From assembly GCA_002436005.1 (NCBI GenBank), contig DIXG01000088.1, positions 17,290 to 81,289 on the forward strand: 64,000 nt of DNA. Reading direction: 5' to 3'. Positions 8,868 to 17,801 of this stretch are shown here, piece after piece. Position numbers and translations under genes: made by a program. This DNA is from Anaerolineaceae bacterium UBA6086. GTDB lineage: Bacteria; Chloroflexota; Anaerolineae; Anaerolineales; Anaerolineaceae. Every line of letters begins with the position of its first letter. The stretch's first letter is position 1. The notes under the pieces were generated by a model, which was given only the letters and a program-made list of their open reading frames with translations, did not search any database and was not told the origin of the DNA.

Positions 8868-9940
8868 CCCACCCTTCAGCAGACGATCAAAGAAACTGGA
8901 AGGTCAGGCGAGCCTGCCTCCTCCTGCTTATATTGTGGATGTTGGCTGCCTGCGCGCCCAAACCTGTCGAATTGGGACAGACGGCATCTGCCACCAGCAC
9001 GCTAACGCCAACTGTCACCATCACACCTGTGAACACAGCGACCTCGACCTCAACGGCGTCCTCAACGCCTACCGAAACACTCACACCGACACCAGCACCA
9101 GCTTTCAGTTTTGTTGTTACAACGGATATGTCTCATTACAGCGCCAGGAAATATTTCAACTACCCAAATTTCTTTGCTGCTCTGTTGGGATATGTCAATC
9201 AATTTGGTCCCGGGGATTTCATGGTCAGCCTGGGCGATGTGATCCCGGCTGAGGAAACGGGCTGGACGGTGGCGGAGGTGTTGGGGTCGGAGTATCCCTG
9301 GTTCCCCATCCCTGGCAATCATGATTTTGGCCTGGCGGACATTCGCTACCTGCAAAATTACAAATATGATCCCAATGGGACTGAGGAGCCCAATATTGTT
9401 CGCCAGGGTCCTGCGTCCTGCCCACACACCACCTACAGCTTTGATTATCAGAACAGTCATTTTGTGGCATTAAATGTTTACTGTAATGAAGAAGCGGCCT
9501 GGGGGATTGACGGCAGCATCTCAGATCCGATCTATGACTGGCTGGCAGCAGACCTGGCGGCGACAGACAAGGAGCATATTTTTGTGTTTGGGCATGAACC
9601 TGCTTTTCCGCAGCCAGATGCACAGACTGGCAATGTCAGGCACCTGTACAAAAGCCTTGACCAGTACAGAGACGCACGCGATCGTTTCTGGGAATTACTC
9701 AAATTGCATGGGGTTGTGGCATATCTCTCAGGACATACCCACAATTACAGTGCCGCGATGATTGACGGGGTCTGGCACATCGAAGCAGGACAGGCGATGG
9801 GCGTGCGTGCTGCACCCTCGCCGGGAACTTTTCTAATTCTGACGGTCCAGGGGGAATCGGTGGTGCTCCAAACGTACCGGGGAGAGGAAGGTCCGGGGTT
9901 TGGCTTTTTGCTGCGGGACGAAGTCCACCTTCGCCCTTAG
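8864..9940 (+). CDS. Metallophosphoesterase lipoprotein
   Basis: The TTG start at 8864 overlaps the previous stop and yields a convincing lipoprotein signal (KVRRACLLLLILWMLAAC); later starts would destroy it. A Thr/Ser/Pro linker leads to a calcineurin-like phosphoesterase domain. The metal motifs are in order: a first Asp in VTTDMSHYS, SLGDVIP, PGNHDFG, VFGHEPAF and SGHTHNY. It would hydrolyse phosphomonoesters or diesters outside the cell, for example to scavenge phosphate. The stop overlaps by four bases the end of the convergent gene at 9937. Confidence 0.85.
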   Translation: MTHPSADDQRNWKVRRACLLLLILWMLAACAPKPVELGQTASATSTLTPTVTITPVNTATSTSTASSTPTETLTPTPAPAFSFVVTTDMSHYSARKYFNYPNFFAALLGYVNQFGPGDFMVSLGDVIPAEETGWTVAEVLGSEYPWFPIPGNHDFGLADIRYLQNYKYDPNGTEEPNIVRQGPASCPHTTYSFDYQNSHFVALNVYCNEEAAWGIDGSISDPIYDWLAADLAATDKEHIFVFGHEPAFPQPDAQTGNVRHLYKSLDQYRDARDRFWELLKLHGVVAYLSGHTHNYSAAMIDGVWHIEAGQAMGVRAAPSPGTFLILTVQGESVVLQTYRGEEGPGFGFLLRDEVHLRP

Positions 9941-10878
9941 TTTCTGGGCGTTTTGGTAAATTGGGTTGGTCTGCGAAGTTCGGTGCCGCAATTGCTGCAG
10001 TAGCTGTCTTCAGGGCGAGAGCGCATCCCGCATTCATGGCAGAAGATCACCTGCTTCTCGAGGTTTAGGATCCCGACGCCCTGCACGGTCCGCTCTGGTT
10101 GTTTAGCAATATTGGTCTGGAACCAGTAATAATACAAGCCAACGATGAGCAACAGGGCAACAGCCCCTGCGACCAACCACCATACCACACTCATGGGTGA
10201 AGCAGATCGGCCCGGGGTGTTTTCGTCGATTTCACCCGCCGGCTCAATTTTGAGAGCCGTGCTGGCAAGATCTGATACATCTCTTGTGTACCTGATGGTG
10301 AGAGTCTTCAACTCACCCGGCTGCACAGCACCCAATTCCTTTGTGTGATATTCGGAATTATCCTGCCCAATGAAGGTTTCATCCATTGGTGGTTCTGATT
10401 GTATGCTGCTGGCACTGAAAGGCTGCCGAATGGTAAATGACAGGGAGTCCACCGGGTGGATCGATAGCCAGTGATAATCAAATAACCTCCGGTTGTCTTC
10501 CTTGATCAGGTTGAGGTCGTAATACTCAAGTCTCACTTCTCGAGAGGTGGAGGAAATCTGTAGATCCTGCCACTGGCCAGTTTCAGAGACCTCATAATTG
10601 ATTAGTGAAAGGTCTCCGTTTTTCGTCCGGTTATAGACTTCCAAAGATTGAACGTTCAGGGGAACCTGGACCATCAACTCTGCAGGTAATGGCACGTCCT
10701 CGTCCAGCATGATCTCGTAGATTACCAACATAGTAGGGTGATTGAATTCTGGATAGAAACTGACCTTCACCGCGCTGAACGGAATTGGGTTTGGCATTTG
10801 GGCAGCGCCAGGCTGCCGGGCCATACCAGAAAGAAGTAAAACGGTGAGAAGACAAAGAAAGAGTAGTCGAGTTTTCAT
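9937..10878 (-). CDS. Membrane protein with extracytoplasmic beta domain and cytoplasmic zinc ribbon
   Basis: A signal peptide (MKTRLLFLCLLTVLLL) is followed by about 200 residues of beta-rich extracytoplasmic sequence with no family I recognise. One membrane helix follows (VVWWLVAGAVALLLIVGLYYYW, two overlapping parts of about 20 residues). The C-terminal tail holds a four-cysteine zinc ribbon, CHECGMRSRPEDSYCSNCG. The topology puts a folded sensor-like domain outside and a zinc ribbon inside. Similar double-CxxC tails are common in Anaerolineae membrane proteins. Function unknown. Confidence 0.75.
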   Translation of the reverse strand: MKTRLLFLCLLTVLLLSGMARQPGAAQMPNPIPFSAVKVSFYPEFNHPTMLVIYEIMLDEDVPLPAELMVQVPLNVQSLEVYNRTKNGDLSLINYEVSETGQWQDLQISSTSREVRLEYYDLNLIKEDNRRLFDYHWLSIHPVDSLSFTIRQPFSASSIQSEPPMDETFIGQDNSEYHTKELGAVQPGELKTLTIRYTRDVSDLASTALKIEPAGEIDENTPGRSASPMSVVWWLVAGAVALLLIVGLYYYWFQTNIAKQPERTVQGVGILNLEKQVIFCHECGMRSRPEDSYCSNCGTELRRPTQFTKTPRN

Positions 10879-11045
10879 AACATTTAGGGACAGCGTGTGC
10901 TATTCAGGATAATTGAATCATACCATGTGTTGTCTTTTTCTTCGTCATGGAGATGATGTCAGAATTCTTACAGACTTCTTAGAAAGTGTGAGTAAAGATT
11001 AAAATCGGGATGCGGATGCTGCGCGTAGTGCCCTATTGTTTGTGA

Positions 11046-11054
11046 TGGTATAAT
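11046..11054 (+). promoter_or_regulatory. Extended -10 promoter of the CpXC gene
   Basis: TGGTATAAT is a perfect TGnTATAAT element with no clear -35. The expected start is near 11061, about 35 bases before the ATG at 11096. Confidence 0.6.
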
Positions 11055-11095
11055 GCATTCCTTGTTGTTAATTTGATGATGTAGAAAGTGAGACC

Positions 11096-12454
11096 ATGGC
11101 AAAAACAACCGTTTCATGCCCCCAATGTAAACAACCTGTTGCCGCAGAGATTACCCGTCTTTTTGACGTCAATGAAAATCCACAGGCGAAACAAATGTTA
11201 CTTTCCGGTGCGTATAACCTGATCCAATGCCCCACTTGTGGCTACCAGGGGCAGGCGCCGATGCCGATTGTGTATCATGATCCTGAGCACGAATTGTTGC
11301 TGACCTATTTCCCGCCTGAACTGAATGTCCCTGTGAATCAGCAGGAGCAGATGATTGGCCCGTTAATCAAACGGGTGATGGAATCGCTGCCCATGGAGAA
11401 GCGCAAAGCGTATCTATTTAAGCCAGAGACCATGCTGACTCGCCAGCGATTGGTGGAGCGAGTCCTCGAGGAAGATGGGATCACGCCTGAAATGATCAAA
11501 GCCCAGCAGGACCGATTGAATCTGCTTCAGCGCCTGGCTGGCGCATCGCCGGAGGCACGCCCTGAAGTGATCAAACAGGAAGAAGCGCTGGTTGATGAGC
11601 AGTTGATCATGATTTTGCAGCGCCTGATACAGAGCGCAGCAGCGACTGGTGATGAACAAAGCACCCAGGTGCTGGCAGGACTGCAGCAGGAAATTCTTGA
11701 GAACACAGCCTTTGGTCAGGAGATTCTGCACCAGGCGCAGGAACAACAGGCGGCTGTCAGCGCGCTTGAGGAAGCCAGCAAAGCGGGACTCACACGGCAG
11801 AGCTTGCTCGATCTGATCATTGACGCAGCAGACAGTGAAGTTCGACTGGTGACTTTGGTGAGCATGGCGCGCGGCGGGCTGGATTATGCTTTTTTTGAGC
11901 TACTTTCAGAACGGCTTCAAAGAGCATCTGGTGAGGAGCGTGAAAAACTGGTTGCATTGCGTGAAAAATTACTTGAGATGACAAACGAAATTGATGAAGC
12001 CATCAAAGAACAGGAAGGTTTGGCTTCGGAACTCTTGGATGAAATCATTGAGAGTGAAAATATTGAAGAAGAAACCCTTGGCGCACTGCCTGCGGTGAAC
12101 GAGATCTTCCTTGAAGTGCTGCGCAAACGCATTCAAAATGCACGTCAGAACGAAGATGACACCCAGTTGAAGAAACTTCAGCAGGTGGCTGCTGCGATTC
12201 AAAAGGTCAGCGCACCCGGTGCAAATATCGAGTTGATTGAAGCTCTGATCCAGGCGGAAGGTGATGAGGCGGTACAGGCGATATTGAATGAAAATGCGGA
12301 TGAACTCACTGATGAATTCATGCAGTTCTTGATGAACTTGCTAAACCAAACGCAGGGACAGCAAGGGCGCGATGCGACGGCAGAAAAATTACAGCAGGTC
12401 TATCGCCAGGCTTTACGCTTCACGATGAAGCGCAACCTGGAACGTGAAGGATAA
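11096..12454 (+). CDS. CpXC domain-containing protein
   Basis: The N terminus carries two CxxC pairs, CPQCKQP near residue 8 and CPTCGYQ near residue 44, in the arrangement of the CpXC domain. The remaining 350 residues are strongly helical and rich in Glu, Gln and Leu, with likely coiled-coil stretches (for example EQEGLASELLDEIIESENIE). No catalytic motif is visible and there is no signal peptide, so it is cytoplasmic. The family is widespread in Chloroflexota but has no known role. The zinc site plus long helical tail suggests a scaffold or adaptor. Confidence 0.82.
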   Translation: MAKTTVSCPQCKQPVAAEITRLFDVNENPQAKQMLLSGAYNLIQCPTCGYQGQAPMPIVYHDPEHELLLTYFPPELNVPVNQQEQMIGPLIKRVMESLPMEKRKAYLFKPETMLTRQRLVERVLEEDGITPEMIKAQQDRLNLLQRLAGASPEARPEVIKQEEALVDEQLIMILQRLIQSAAATGDEQSTQVLAGLQQEILENTAFGQEILHQAQEQQAAVSALEEASKAGLTRQSLLDLIIDAADSEVRLVTLVSMARGGLDYAFFELLSERLQRASGEEREKLVALREKLLEMTNEIDEAIKEQEGLASELLDEIIESENIEEETLGALPAVNEIFLEVLRKRIQNARQNEDDTQLKKLQQVAAAIQKVSAPGANIELIEALIQAEGDEAVQAILNENADELTDEFMQFLMNLLNQTQGQQGRDATAEKLQQVYRQALRFTMKRNLEREG

Positions 12455-12469
12455 GGATTAAGGAACGAA

Positions 12470-13132
12470 TTACGAATTGAAGGGATTATCCAGCCGCAGA
12501 CCGTGACCTCTGACCGTGGTGATGTATTCTGTGGTAGGGTCAATTTCTGCCAGGCGATCCCGCAGACGGCGCACAAGGGCATCCAGTGCCTGCTCGGTGA
12601 CGCCTTCCGCAGAAGTTCCCCACACGCCTTCGATGATGTCCGGGCGGGTGATGACCTCCCCAGGGCTTGCAAAGAGCATCTGTAATAGATTGAACTGTGA
12701 GGCGGAAAGTGGGGGGTCGAGTTCCTGGTCCATCACAAATACACGGCGTGCACCGACGTCAATTCGGAGCCGCCGTTTTTGTAATTCCAGAGGAAAGCCC
12801 TCCAGCGGCATGGTGGCATCTGAACTGAGGAAGATGAAGTGTTGGGAAATGGAAATCTGCAGTTCATCGCCATCTTTGAGGGGCATGGCAGCCTGAATTG
12901 GACGGCGGTTCAGGTAGGTACCGTTTTTACTGTTCAGGTCCTCCACCATTTGATTGCCATCTTCAATAAAAATGCGGGCGTGGTGGCGAGAGACCTCCCG
13001 TAAGGGAATCATGATGTCACAATCCGAATCACGACCCAGCAGGAGTTCAGATTTGATCTTCCAGCGCTGACCTTCCAGCGGTCCGGATTGAGCGATCAGT
13101 AAAGGGTATTCATGATTGTTATCTGTCATCAT
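12470..13132 (-). CDS. FHA domain / OmpR-type winged-helix transcription regulator
   Basis: Residues about 10-100 are a forkhead-associated domain: LLLGRDSDCDIMIP, VSRHHARIFIEDG and DLNSKNGTYLNRRPI carry the phosphothreonine-binding Arg, Ser-x-x-His and Asn. Residues about 125-220 are an OmpR/PhoB winged helix (LSASQFNLLQMLFASPGEVI, ALDALVRRLRDRL, TVRGHGLRL). There is no receiver domain, so control is probably by binding a phosphorylated partner. Ser/Thr kinases are not encoded nearby. The start is uncertain: ATG pairs at 13132/13129 or a GTG at 13159 all have weak ribosome sites. The regulator is divergent from the lipoprotein gene at 13434. Confidence 0.88.
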   Translation of the reverse strand: MMTDNNHEYPLLIAQSGPLEGQRWKIKSELLLGRDSDCDIMIPLREVSRHHARIFIEDGNQMVEDLNSKNGTYLNRRPIQAAMPLKDGDELQISISQHFIFLSSDATMPLEGFPLELQKRRLRIDVGARRVFVMDQELDPPLSASQFNLLQMLFASPGEVITRPDIIEGVWGTSAEGVTEQALDALVRRLRDRLAEIDPTTEYITTVRGHGLRLDNPFNS

Positions 13133-13293
13133 TTTTTCCATTTCAACTGTGATGATCACAGAAGAAAGTGAATCCTCACACTAGAATTCTTTTCCTATAT
13201 TATTATACTCACAAAAACAGACCCTCAGCCCGAAGGTCCTGGTGGTGATAATGAAGAATTATCAAAAAGATGTCCGCATTTCTGTGAAAAGTT

Positions 13294-13302
13294 TGCTATA
13301 AT
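13294..13302 (+). promoter_or_regulatory. Extended -10 promoter of the beta-propeller lipoprotein gene
   Basis: TGCTATAAT is a perfect extended -10. The expected start is near 13309, leaving a leader of about 125 bases before the ATG at 13434. Confidence 0.6.
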
Positions 13303-13433
13303 TGTTTCAATTATTGTGTTTAATAAACATTACACAGGCTTTTGATATCAACAATATAGCTATTCCGGCATGGTAAAACCCCATGCTGGCATCAATGGTG
13401 ATCAATCATTCTGGAAAACAAAGAGGACAACCA

Positions 13434-14483
13434 ATGAAACAAAAATCAATTTCACAAAATTTGCTATTAATTATTCTTATGTTCTTCCTGGCTGGCTGTA
13501 CAATGCAGGAAGTTACGCCAGAACCGGCTACCCTTTCAACAGCGACCCTGGCAGAAGTTGCGGAAGCAATTCAAGAGCCGACTTCTACAGAGCCAGTCCT
13601 GCAGGAGCAAACGTCAACACCAGAACCCACATTAACACCGACAGAAGCGCCTTTGCTCGACTGTACGATAGCTTTTGAATCGGACCGTGATGGCAATTGG
13701 GAGGTTTACCGGATGGATCCAAATGGAGAGAACCCTCTCAACTTGAGCAATAACCCCGCAGACGATTTCAACCCCGCCTGGTCGCCTGACGGCAAGCAGA
13801 TTGTCTTTGTCTCAAATCGGGAAAACGACCAAGGTGGCGGACAAGTTTTATATGTCACGGATTTTGAGGGGAGTGCTGTCAGGCAGTTAACGACAGAAGG
13901 TGAGAGTAATTTTCCGGATTGGTCCAATGATGGCACAATGATCACTTATTCTCACCAGGGAGATATTTATGTCATCCCGGCAGATGGGAGCGGGGAGTCT
14001 GTGAACCTCACAAACAGTCCTGAAGAGGATTCCCAACCAGTTTGGTCGCCAGATAGTCAGCAGATTGCCTGGTTATCTGGACAATCGGATGATTGGAATA
14101 TTTTTCTCATGAACGCTGATGGGAGCGATCCTCGCCAGGTGACAACCACGGGCGGTGTCTCTTCTGTTACTTGGACAATTGATGGGCGCCTTTTCACAAA
14201 CTGGCGAAATTCAGGTGGACAATGCAGCTTCAATTGCGTGATGGACCCTGATGGGAGCAATATCATTGAGGCTGGTGGTAAAGGTGAAATTCAGCAGTAT
14301 CTGCCTTTTTGGACACTGGATGGAGAGCGAGTTGAATGCGCCAGTATCAATCTGGATGGTGGATCGGCAAATGAGATTTACCTGGTGGGTGAGATTTTTC
14401 CAGACATTTTCTTCAACCTGACCAATCATCCTGCGAACGACAGAAACCCTGATTGGCCAGCAACTTGCGGGCCGCGTGATTAG
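13434..14483 (+). CDS. TolB-like (PD40) beta-propeller lipoprotein
   Basis: The ATG at 13434 has AGAGGA six bases upstream and starts a lipoprotein signal ending LAGC (Cys about residue 21). A Glu/Pro/Thr linker follows. Then come PD40 repeats of the TolB type: IAFESDRDGNWEVYRMDPNG, FNPAWSPDGKQIVFVSNREN, PDWSNDGTMITYSHQGDIYV, QPVWSPDSQQIAWLSGQSDD, ending NDRNPDWPATCG. There is no peptidase domain. It should be a surface-anchored propeller that binds a protein or glycan partner. It lies next to, and divergent from, the FHA regulator. Confidence 0.82.
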   Translation: MKQKSISQNLLLIILMFFLAGCTMQEVTPEPATLSTATLAEVAEAIQEPTSTEPVLQEQTSTPEPTLTPTEAPLLDCTIAFESDRDGNWEVYRMDPNGENPLNLSNNPADDFNPAWSPDGKQIVFVSNRENDQGGGQVLYVTDFEGSAVRQLTTEGESNFPDWSNDGTMITYSHQGDIYVIPADGSGESVNLTNSPEEDSQPVWSPDSQQIAWLSGQSDDWNIFLMNADGSDPRQVTTTGGVSSVTWTIDGRLFTNWRNSGGQCSFNCVMDPDGSNIIEAGGKGEIQQYLPFWTLDGERVECASINLDGGSANEIYLVGEIFPDIFFNLTNHPANDRNPDWPATCGPRD

Positions 14484-14512
14484 GGTAAATTCAAACCAAG
14501 CGTGAACGCATA

Positions 14513-14548
14513 ACAGGTGAAGCATTGGTCAAACAATGTTTCACCTGT
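14513..14548 (+). terminator. Hairpin after the beta-propeller lipoprotein gene
   Basis: A 15-bp stem (14513-14527 with 14534-14548, one G-T pair) closes a six-base loop, 30 bases after the stop codon. No U tract follows, so it may be an RNA 3' end stabiliser rather than a classic terminator. Confidence 0.55.
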
Positions 14549-14619
14549 ATCCACTATAATTTAATTATTGGTAGAAATTGCGCTCTATCAGCATTTGGAA
14601 AATATTGAGGATGATTTAG

Positions 14620-15039
14620 GTGCCTGATTACCTTGTTCGATTAGCAACATCAGACCATCTGCCTTTTGTGAGCCAGGATGGTTATCTCCCTCAGAAGATG
14701 GTCTTACGGAAGATTCAGTAAGGGGAATGCTTCGTGGTGCTGCTGAACGATGAATTGGCAGGTTATTTGCGACTTGAATTTTTATGGTCGCAGATACCGC
14801 ATATTGCCCTGATCCATGTTATGGATACCCTCCGAAAGAGGGGCTGCAGCCGAAAACTGCTTGATTTTGTTATTCAAAACCTGAAAAATAGGGGGTTCAA
14901 TGTGACCTACAATTCCTCTCAGGCTGATGAACCAGAGCCACAAGCCTGGCACAGGCATATGGGGTTTGAGGAGTGCGGCATGATCTGTGGGATTAATGAT
15001 GGTGGAATTGGGGAGATCTTTTTTAAAAAGGTTTTCTGA
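14620..15039 (+). pseudogene. GNAT acetyltransferase interrupted by an in-frame stop
   Basis: Read from GTG 14620, the frame gives VPDYLVRLATSDHLPFV..LRKIQ, then TAA at 14719-14721, and continues in the same frame as GECFVVLLNDELAGYLRLEFLW to the stop at 15039. Both halves match one small GNAT domain; the C-terminal half includes HIALIHV and SQADEPEPQAWHRHMGFEECG, the substrate and acetyl-CoA side of the fold. The normal acetyl-CoA loop Q/RGxGxG/A is degenerate (RKRGCSRKLL). A single nonsense codon, with no frame change, suggests recent inactivation. A GTG restart at 14734 could yield a 101-residue remnant. Confidence 0.7.
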
Positions 15040-15101
15040 GGCTAACCTTTATTAACATTCTATTATATTACGCCTGCAGATGTTCCTTTTCGGATAATAT
15101 T

Positions 15102-15110
15102 TGGTAGAAT
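15102..15110 (+). promoter_or_regulatory. Extended -10 promoter of clpC
   Basis: TGGTAGAAT resembles TGnTATAAT with one mismatch, about 150 bases before clpC. The leader between contains an inverted repeat ATGACC-N7-GGTCAT at 15157-15175. No CIRCE element or CtsR box was seen. Confidence 0.45.
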
Positions 15111-15266
15111 CACTTTAAACATCAAATGATGTTAGATTTTATCGGTATTTTGTCGAATGACCCAGAAAAGGTCATCAACTTTCCCCCGGAATCTACTTAA
15201 CCAGCAATATTTGGCAACCCGGGAAAGAATTTAATGGCATAAAGCACTTAACGAAGGAGGTAAGCC

Positions 15267-17801
15267 GTGGCTGGAATAAAAAACTTCACCCCCCAAGCGC
15301 GACAGGTACTCAGCCTGGCTCAAAAACAAGCAGAACGATTACGCAAGCCCCAGGTCAGCACAGAACATCTTTTGATTGGTCTGATTGAATTGAGCGGCAG
15401 CGTTGCAAGCCGTGTATTGCGAGATTTGGGATTGGATACCGAGGGCGTTATCGAAACCGTCGAAACGGAACTCGGGTTTGGTGATCATGCCGGACCTGTA
15501 ACGCTTTCACCGGGTATGCAGCAGGTGATTCCCTTTGCAATCGATGAAGCAAAAAAACGAGAGCAGGAAGACGTTGGCACTGAGCATTTATTACTCGGTC
15601 TGATTCGCCTGACAAAATGTGAGGCAATGAATATTCTGGGTAAACTGGGCGTGACGACTGAACAAATCCGCCGCCAAACCGACCGTGTCTTGCGGGAATC
15701 CTCACAGAGTGACCAACGCCCAGCGTTAACGGGTCGAACGGGCAGTCCGCGCCGTCGCCCTGAGAAGAAAGAGCCGGAAAAAACGCCGCTGATTGACCAG
15801 CTGGCAACGGACCTGACCACGCTGGCAGAAGAAAATAAACTGGACCCTGTGATTGGGCGTCAGACGGAAATTGAGCGCGTGATCCAGATTCTGGCACGGC
15901 GCACAAAGAACAACCCTGCCCTGATCGGTGAACCCGGTGTCGGGAAAACGGCAATTGTGGAAGGATTAGCCCAGCGGATTGTGGAAGGTGATGTGCCAGC
16001 ACCATTGCTGGATAAACGGCTCCTTCAGCTGGATGTGGGATCGCTGGTTGCCGGCACGATGTATCGCGGGCAATTTGAAGAGCGGTTGAAGAGGGTGATT
16101 GATGAATTAAAGTCCTCAGAAGCAATTCTCTTCATTGATGAATTTCACATGCTGGTTGGCGCTGGTTCTGCCGGCTCCTCGGTGGACGCAGCCAATATCC
16201 TCAAGCCTGCACTCTCACGTGGCGAACTTCAGGTGATTGGCGCCACAACACTGGAAGAATATCGCAAGAATATTGAAAGCGATGCGGCTTTGGAGCGGCG
16301 CTTCCAACCCATTATCGTCAATGAACCCACCGTAGAGGAAACGATTGAGATTTTGCACGGTGTCCGAACGGCTTATGAAGACCATCACCGTCTGACGATT
16401 GAAGACGATGCGCTCGAATCCGCCGCCAAACTTTCAGCTCGCTATGTCAGCGACCGCTTCTTACCGGATAAAGCCATTGACCTGATTGATGAATCGGCTT
16501 CACGGGTGCGGATGTATAAGAGTCCTGCGGCTTTGGACGCCAAAGAAGTAATCACAGATCTGCGGGAGCGGCGCAAGGAACTGGAAACCGCCCGCGAGGA
16601 AGAAAATTTTGACCTGGTGGAGGATTTACAAAACCAGATCGCTGACCTTGAGGAAAAGCTTGAGGACATGCGCACCCTTTGGGACCGCAATAACAGTCCC
16701 CATGTGACAACCGATGATATCGCAGAAGTGATCTCGATGTGGACGGGTGTGCCCCTGATGCAGCTTGAGACTGAAGAGTCTGCCCGCCTGTTGAATATGG
16801 AAGCAAAACTGCGCGACCATATCATTGGACAGGATGAAGCCATTGAGACCATCTCAAAAGCGATCCGGCGTGCACGTGCGGGCTTGAAGGATCCTTCACG
16901 CCCAGTCGGTTCGTTTATCTTCCTTGGGCCAACAGGTGTGGGCAAGACGGAACTGACCAAAGCCCTGGCTGAGTTTATGTTTGGCAGCGAAGATGCCCTG
17001 ATCCAGCTGGATATGTCCGAATTTATGGAACGCCACAGTGTCAGCCGACTGGTGGGTGCGCCCCCCGGGTATATTGGCTATGACGATGCAGGTCAGCTCA
17101 CCGAAGCGATCCGCCGCCGGCCCTATTCGATCATTGTTTTCGATGAGATTGAGAAGGCGCATCCTGAAGCGCACAATATGCTGCTTCAAATCATGGAAGA
17201 AGGCCATCTCACGGATGCACGCGGGCACAAAGTGGACTTTCGCAATGCGATTATTATCATGACCACCAACGTGGGCGCGGATATGATCCAGCGTCAATCT
17301 ACCTTTGGCTTTGCACTGACGGTGGACGAGGCTGAAGAAGAAGCCACAGCCTACAGCGAAATGCGCAAAAAGTTGATGGAAGCGCTTAAACGCACCTTCA
17401 GACCGGAATTTATCAACCGTTTGGATGGGGTGATTGTGTTCCGATCGCTAACCCGGGAAGATATCCGCAAGATTGTGGTGTTGGAACTGGAAAAGGTCAA
17501 CAGCCGGCTGGAAGAAAACCAGATCCGGATGCGAGCCACAGACGAAGCGCTCGAATTTTTGGCTGAGGAAGGCTACAACCCTGAGATGGGTGCACGTCCG
17601 CTGCGGCGTGTCATTCAACAGAAAATTGAGGACAAACTTTCCGATGCCTTACTGGCGAAGGAATTCGAAGAAGGACAGCACATCCTGGTGGATGTTGAGC
17701 TGAGAGACCAAGACGGCGCCGAAGTGAAGGAGATTGTGTTCAAACACGATCCTGATGGTGACACAAAAGAAGAACCCAATTTAGAAGCTGTTGGAATGTA
17801 A
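15267..17801 (+). CDS. clpC: ATP-dependent Clp protease ATP-binding subunit ClpC
   Basis: This 844-residue Hsp100 unfoldase starts at a GTG preceded by AAGGAGG. Two Clp N repeats (about 1-145) are followed by AAA-1 with Walker A GEPGVGKTA and Walker B AILFIDEFHML. A UVR-containing middle domain follows (about 410-470: EEENFDLVEDLQNQIADLEE), then AAA-2 with GPTGVGKTEL and IIVFDEIEKAH, and the C-terminal D2 small domain. It would unfold proteins for ClpP in the cytoplasm. No ctsR, mcsA or mcsB lies upstream. The stop directly abuts the radA start, so the two genes form a coupled unit. Confidence 0.96.
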   Translation: MAGIKNFTPQARQVLSLAQKQAERLRKPQVSTEHLLIGLIELSGSVASRVLRDLGLDTEGVIETVETELGFGDHAGPVTLSPGMQQVIPFAIDEAKKREQEDVGTEHLLLGLIRLTKCEAMNILGKLGVTTEQIRRQTDRVLRESSQSDQRPALTGRTGSPRRRPEKKEPEKTPLIDQLATDLTTLAEENKLDPVIGRQTEIERVIQILARRTKNNPALIGEPGVGKTAIVEGLAQRIVEGDVPAPLLDKRLLQLDVGSLVAGTMYRGQFEERLKRVIDELKSSEAILFIDEFHMLVGAGSAGSSVDAANILKPALSRGELQVIGATTLEEYRKNIESDAALERRFQPIIVNEPTVEETIEILHGVRTAYEDHHRLTIEDDALESAAKLSARYVSDRFLPDKAIDLIDESASRVRMYKSPAALDAKEVITDLRERRKELETAREEENFDLVEDLQNQIADLEEKLEDMRTLWDRNNSPHVTTDDIAEVISMWTGVPLMQLETEESARLLNMEAKLRDHIIGQDEAIETISKAIRRARAGLKDPSRPVGSFIFLGPTGVGKTELTKALAEFMFGSEDALIQLDMSEFMERHSVSRLVGAPPGYIGYDDAGQLTEAIRRRPYSIIVFDEIEKAHPEAHNMLLQIMEEGHLTDARGHKVDFRNAIIIMTTNVGADMIQRQSTFGFALTVDEAEEEATAYSEMRKKLMEALKRTFRPEFINRLDGVIVFRSLTREDIRKIVVLELEKVNSRLEENQIRMRATDEALEFLAEEGYNPEMGARPLRRVIQQKIEDKLSDALLAKEFEEGQHILVDVELRDQDGAEVKEIVFKHDPDGDTKEEPNLEAVGM

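Noticed and set aside
15120..15266. CtsR or HrcA (CIRCE) site in front of clpC
   Set aside because: Only a short inverted repeat (ATGACC-N7-GGTCAT) is present, which matches neither consensus.
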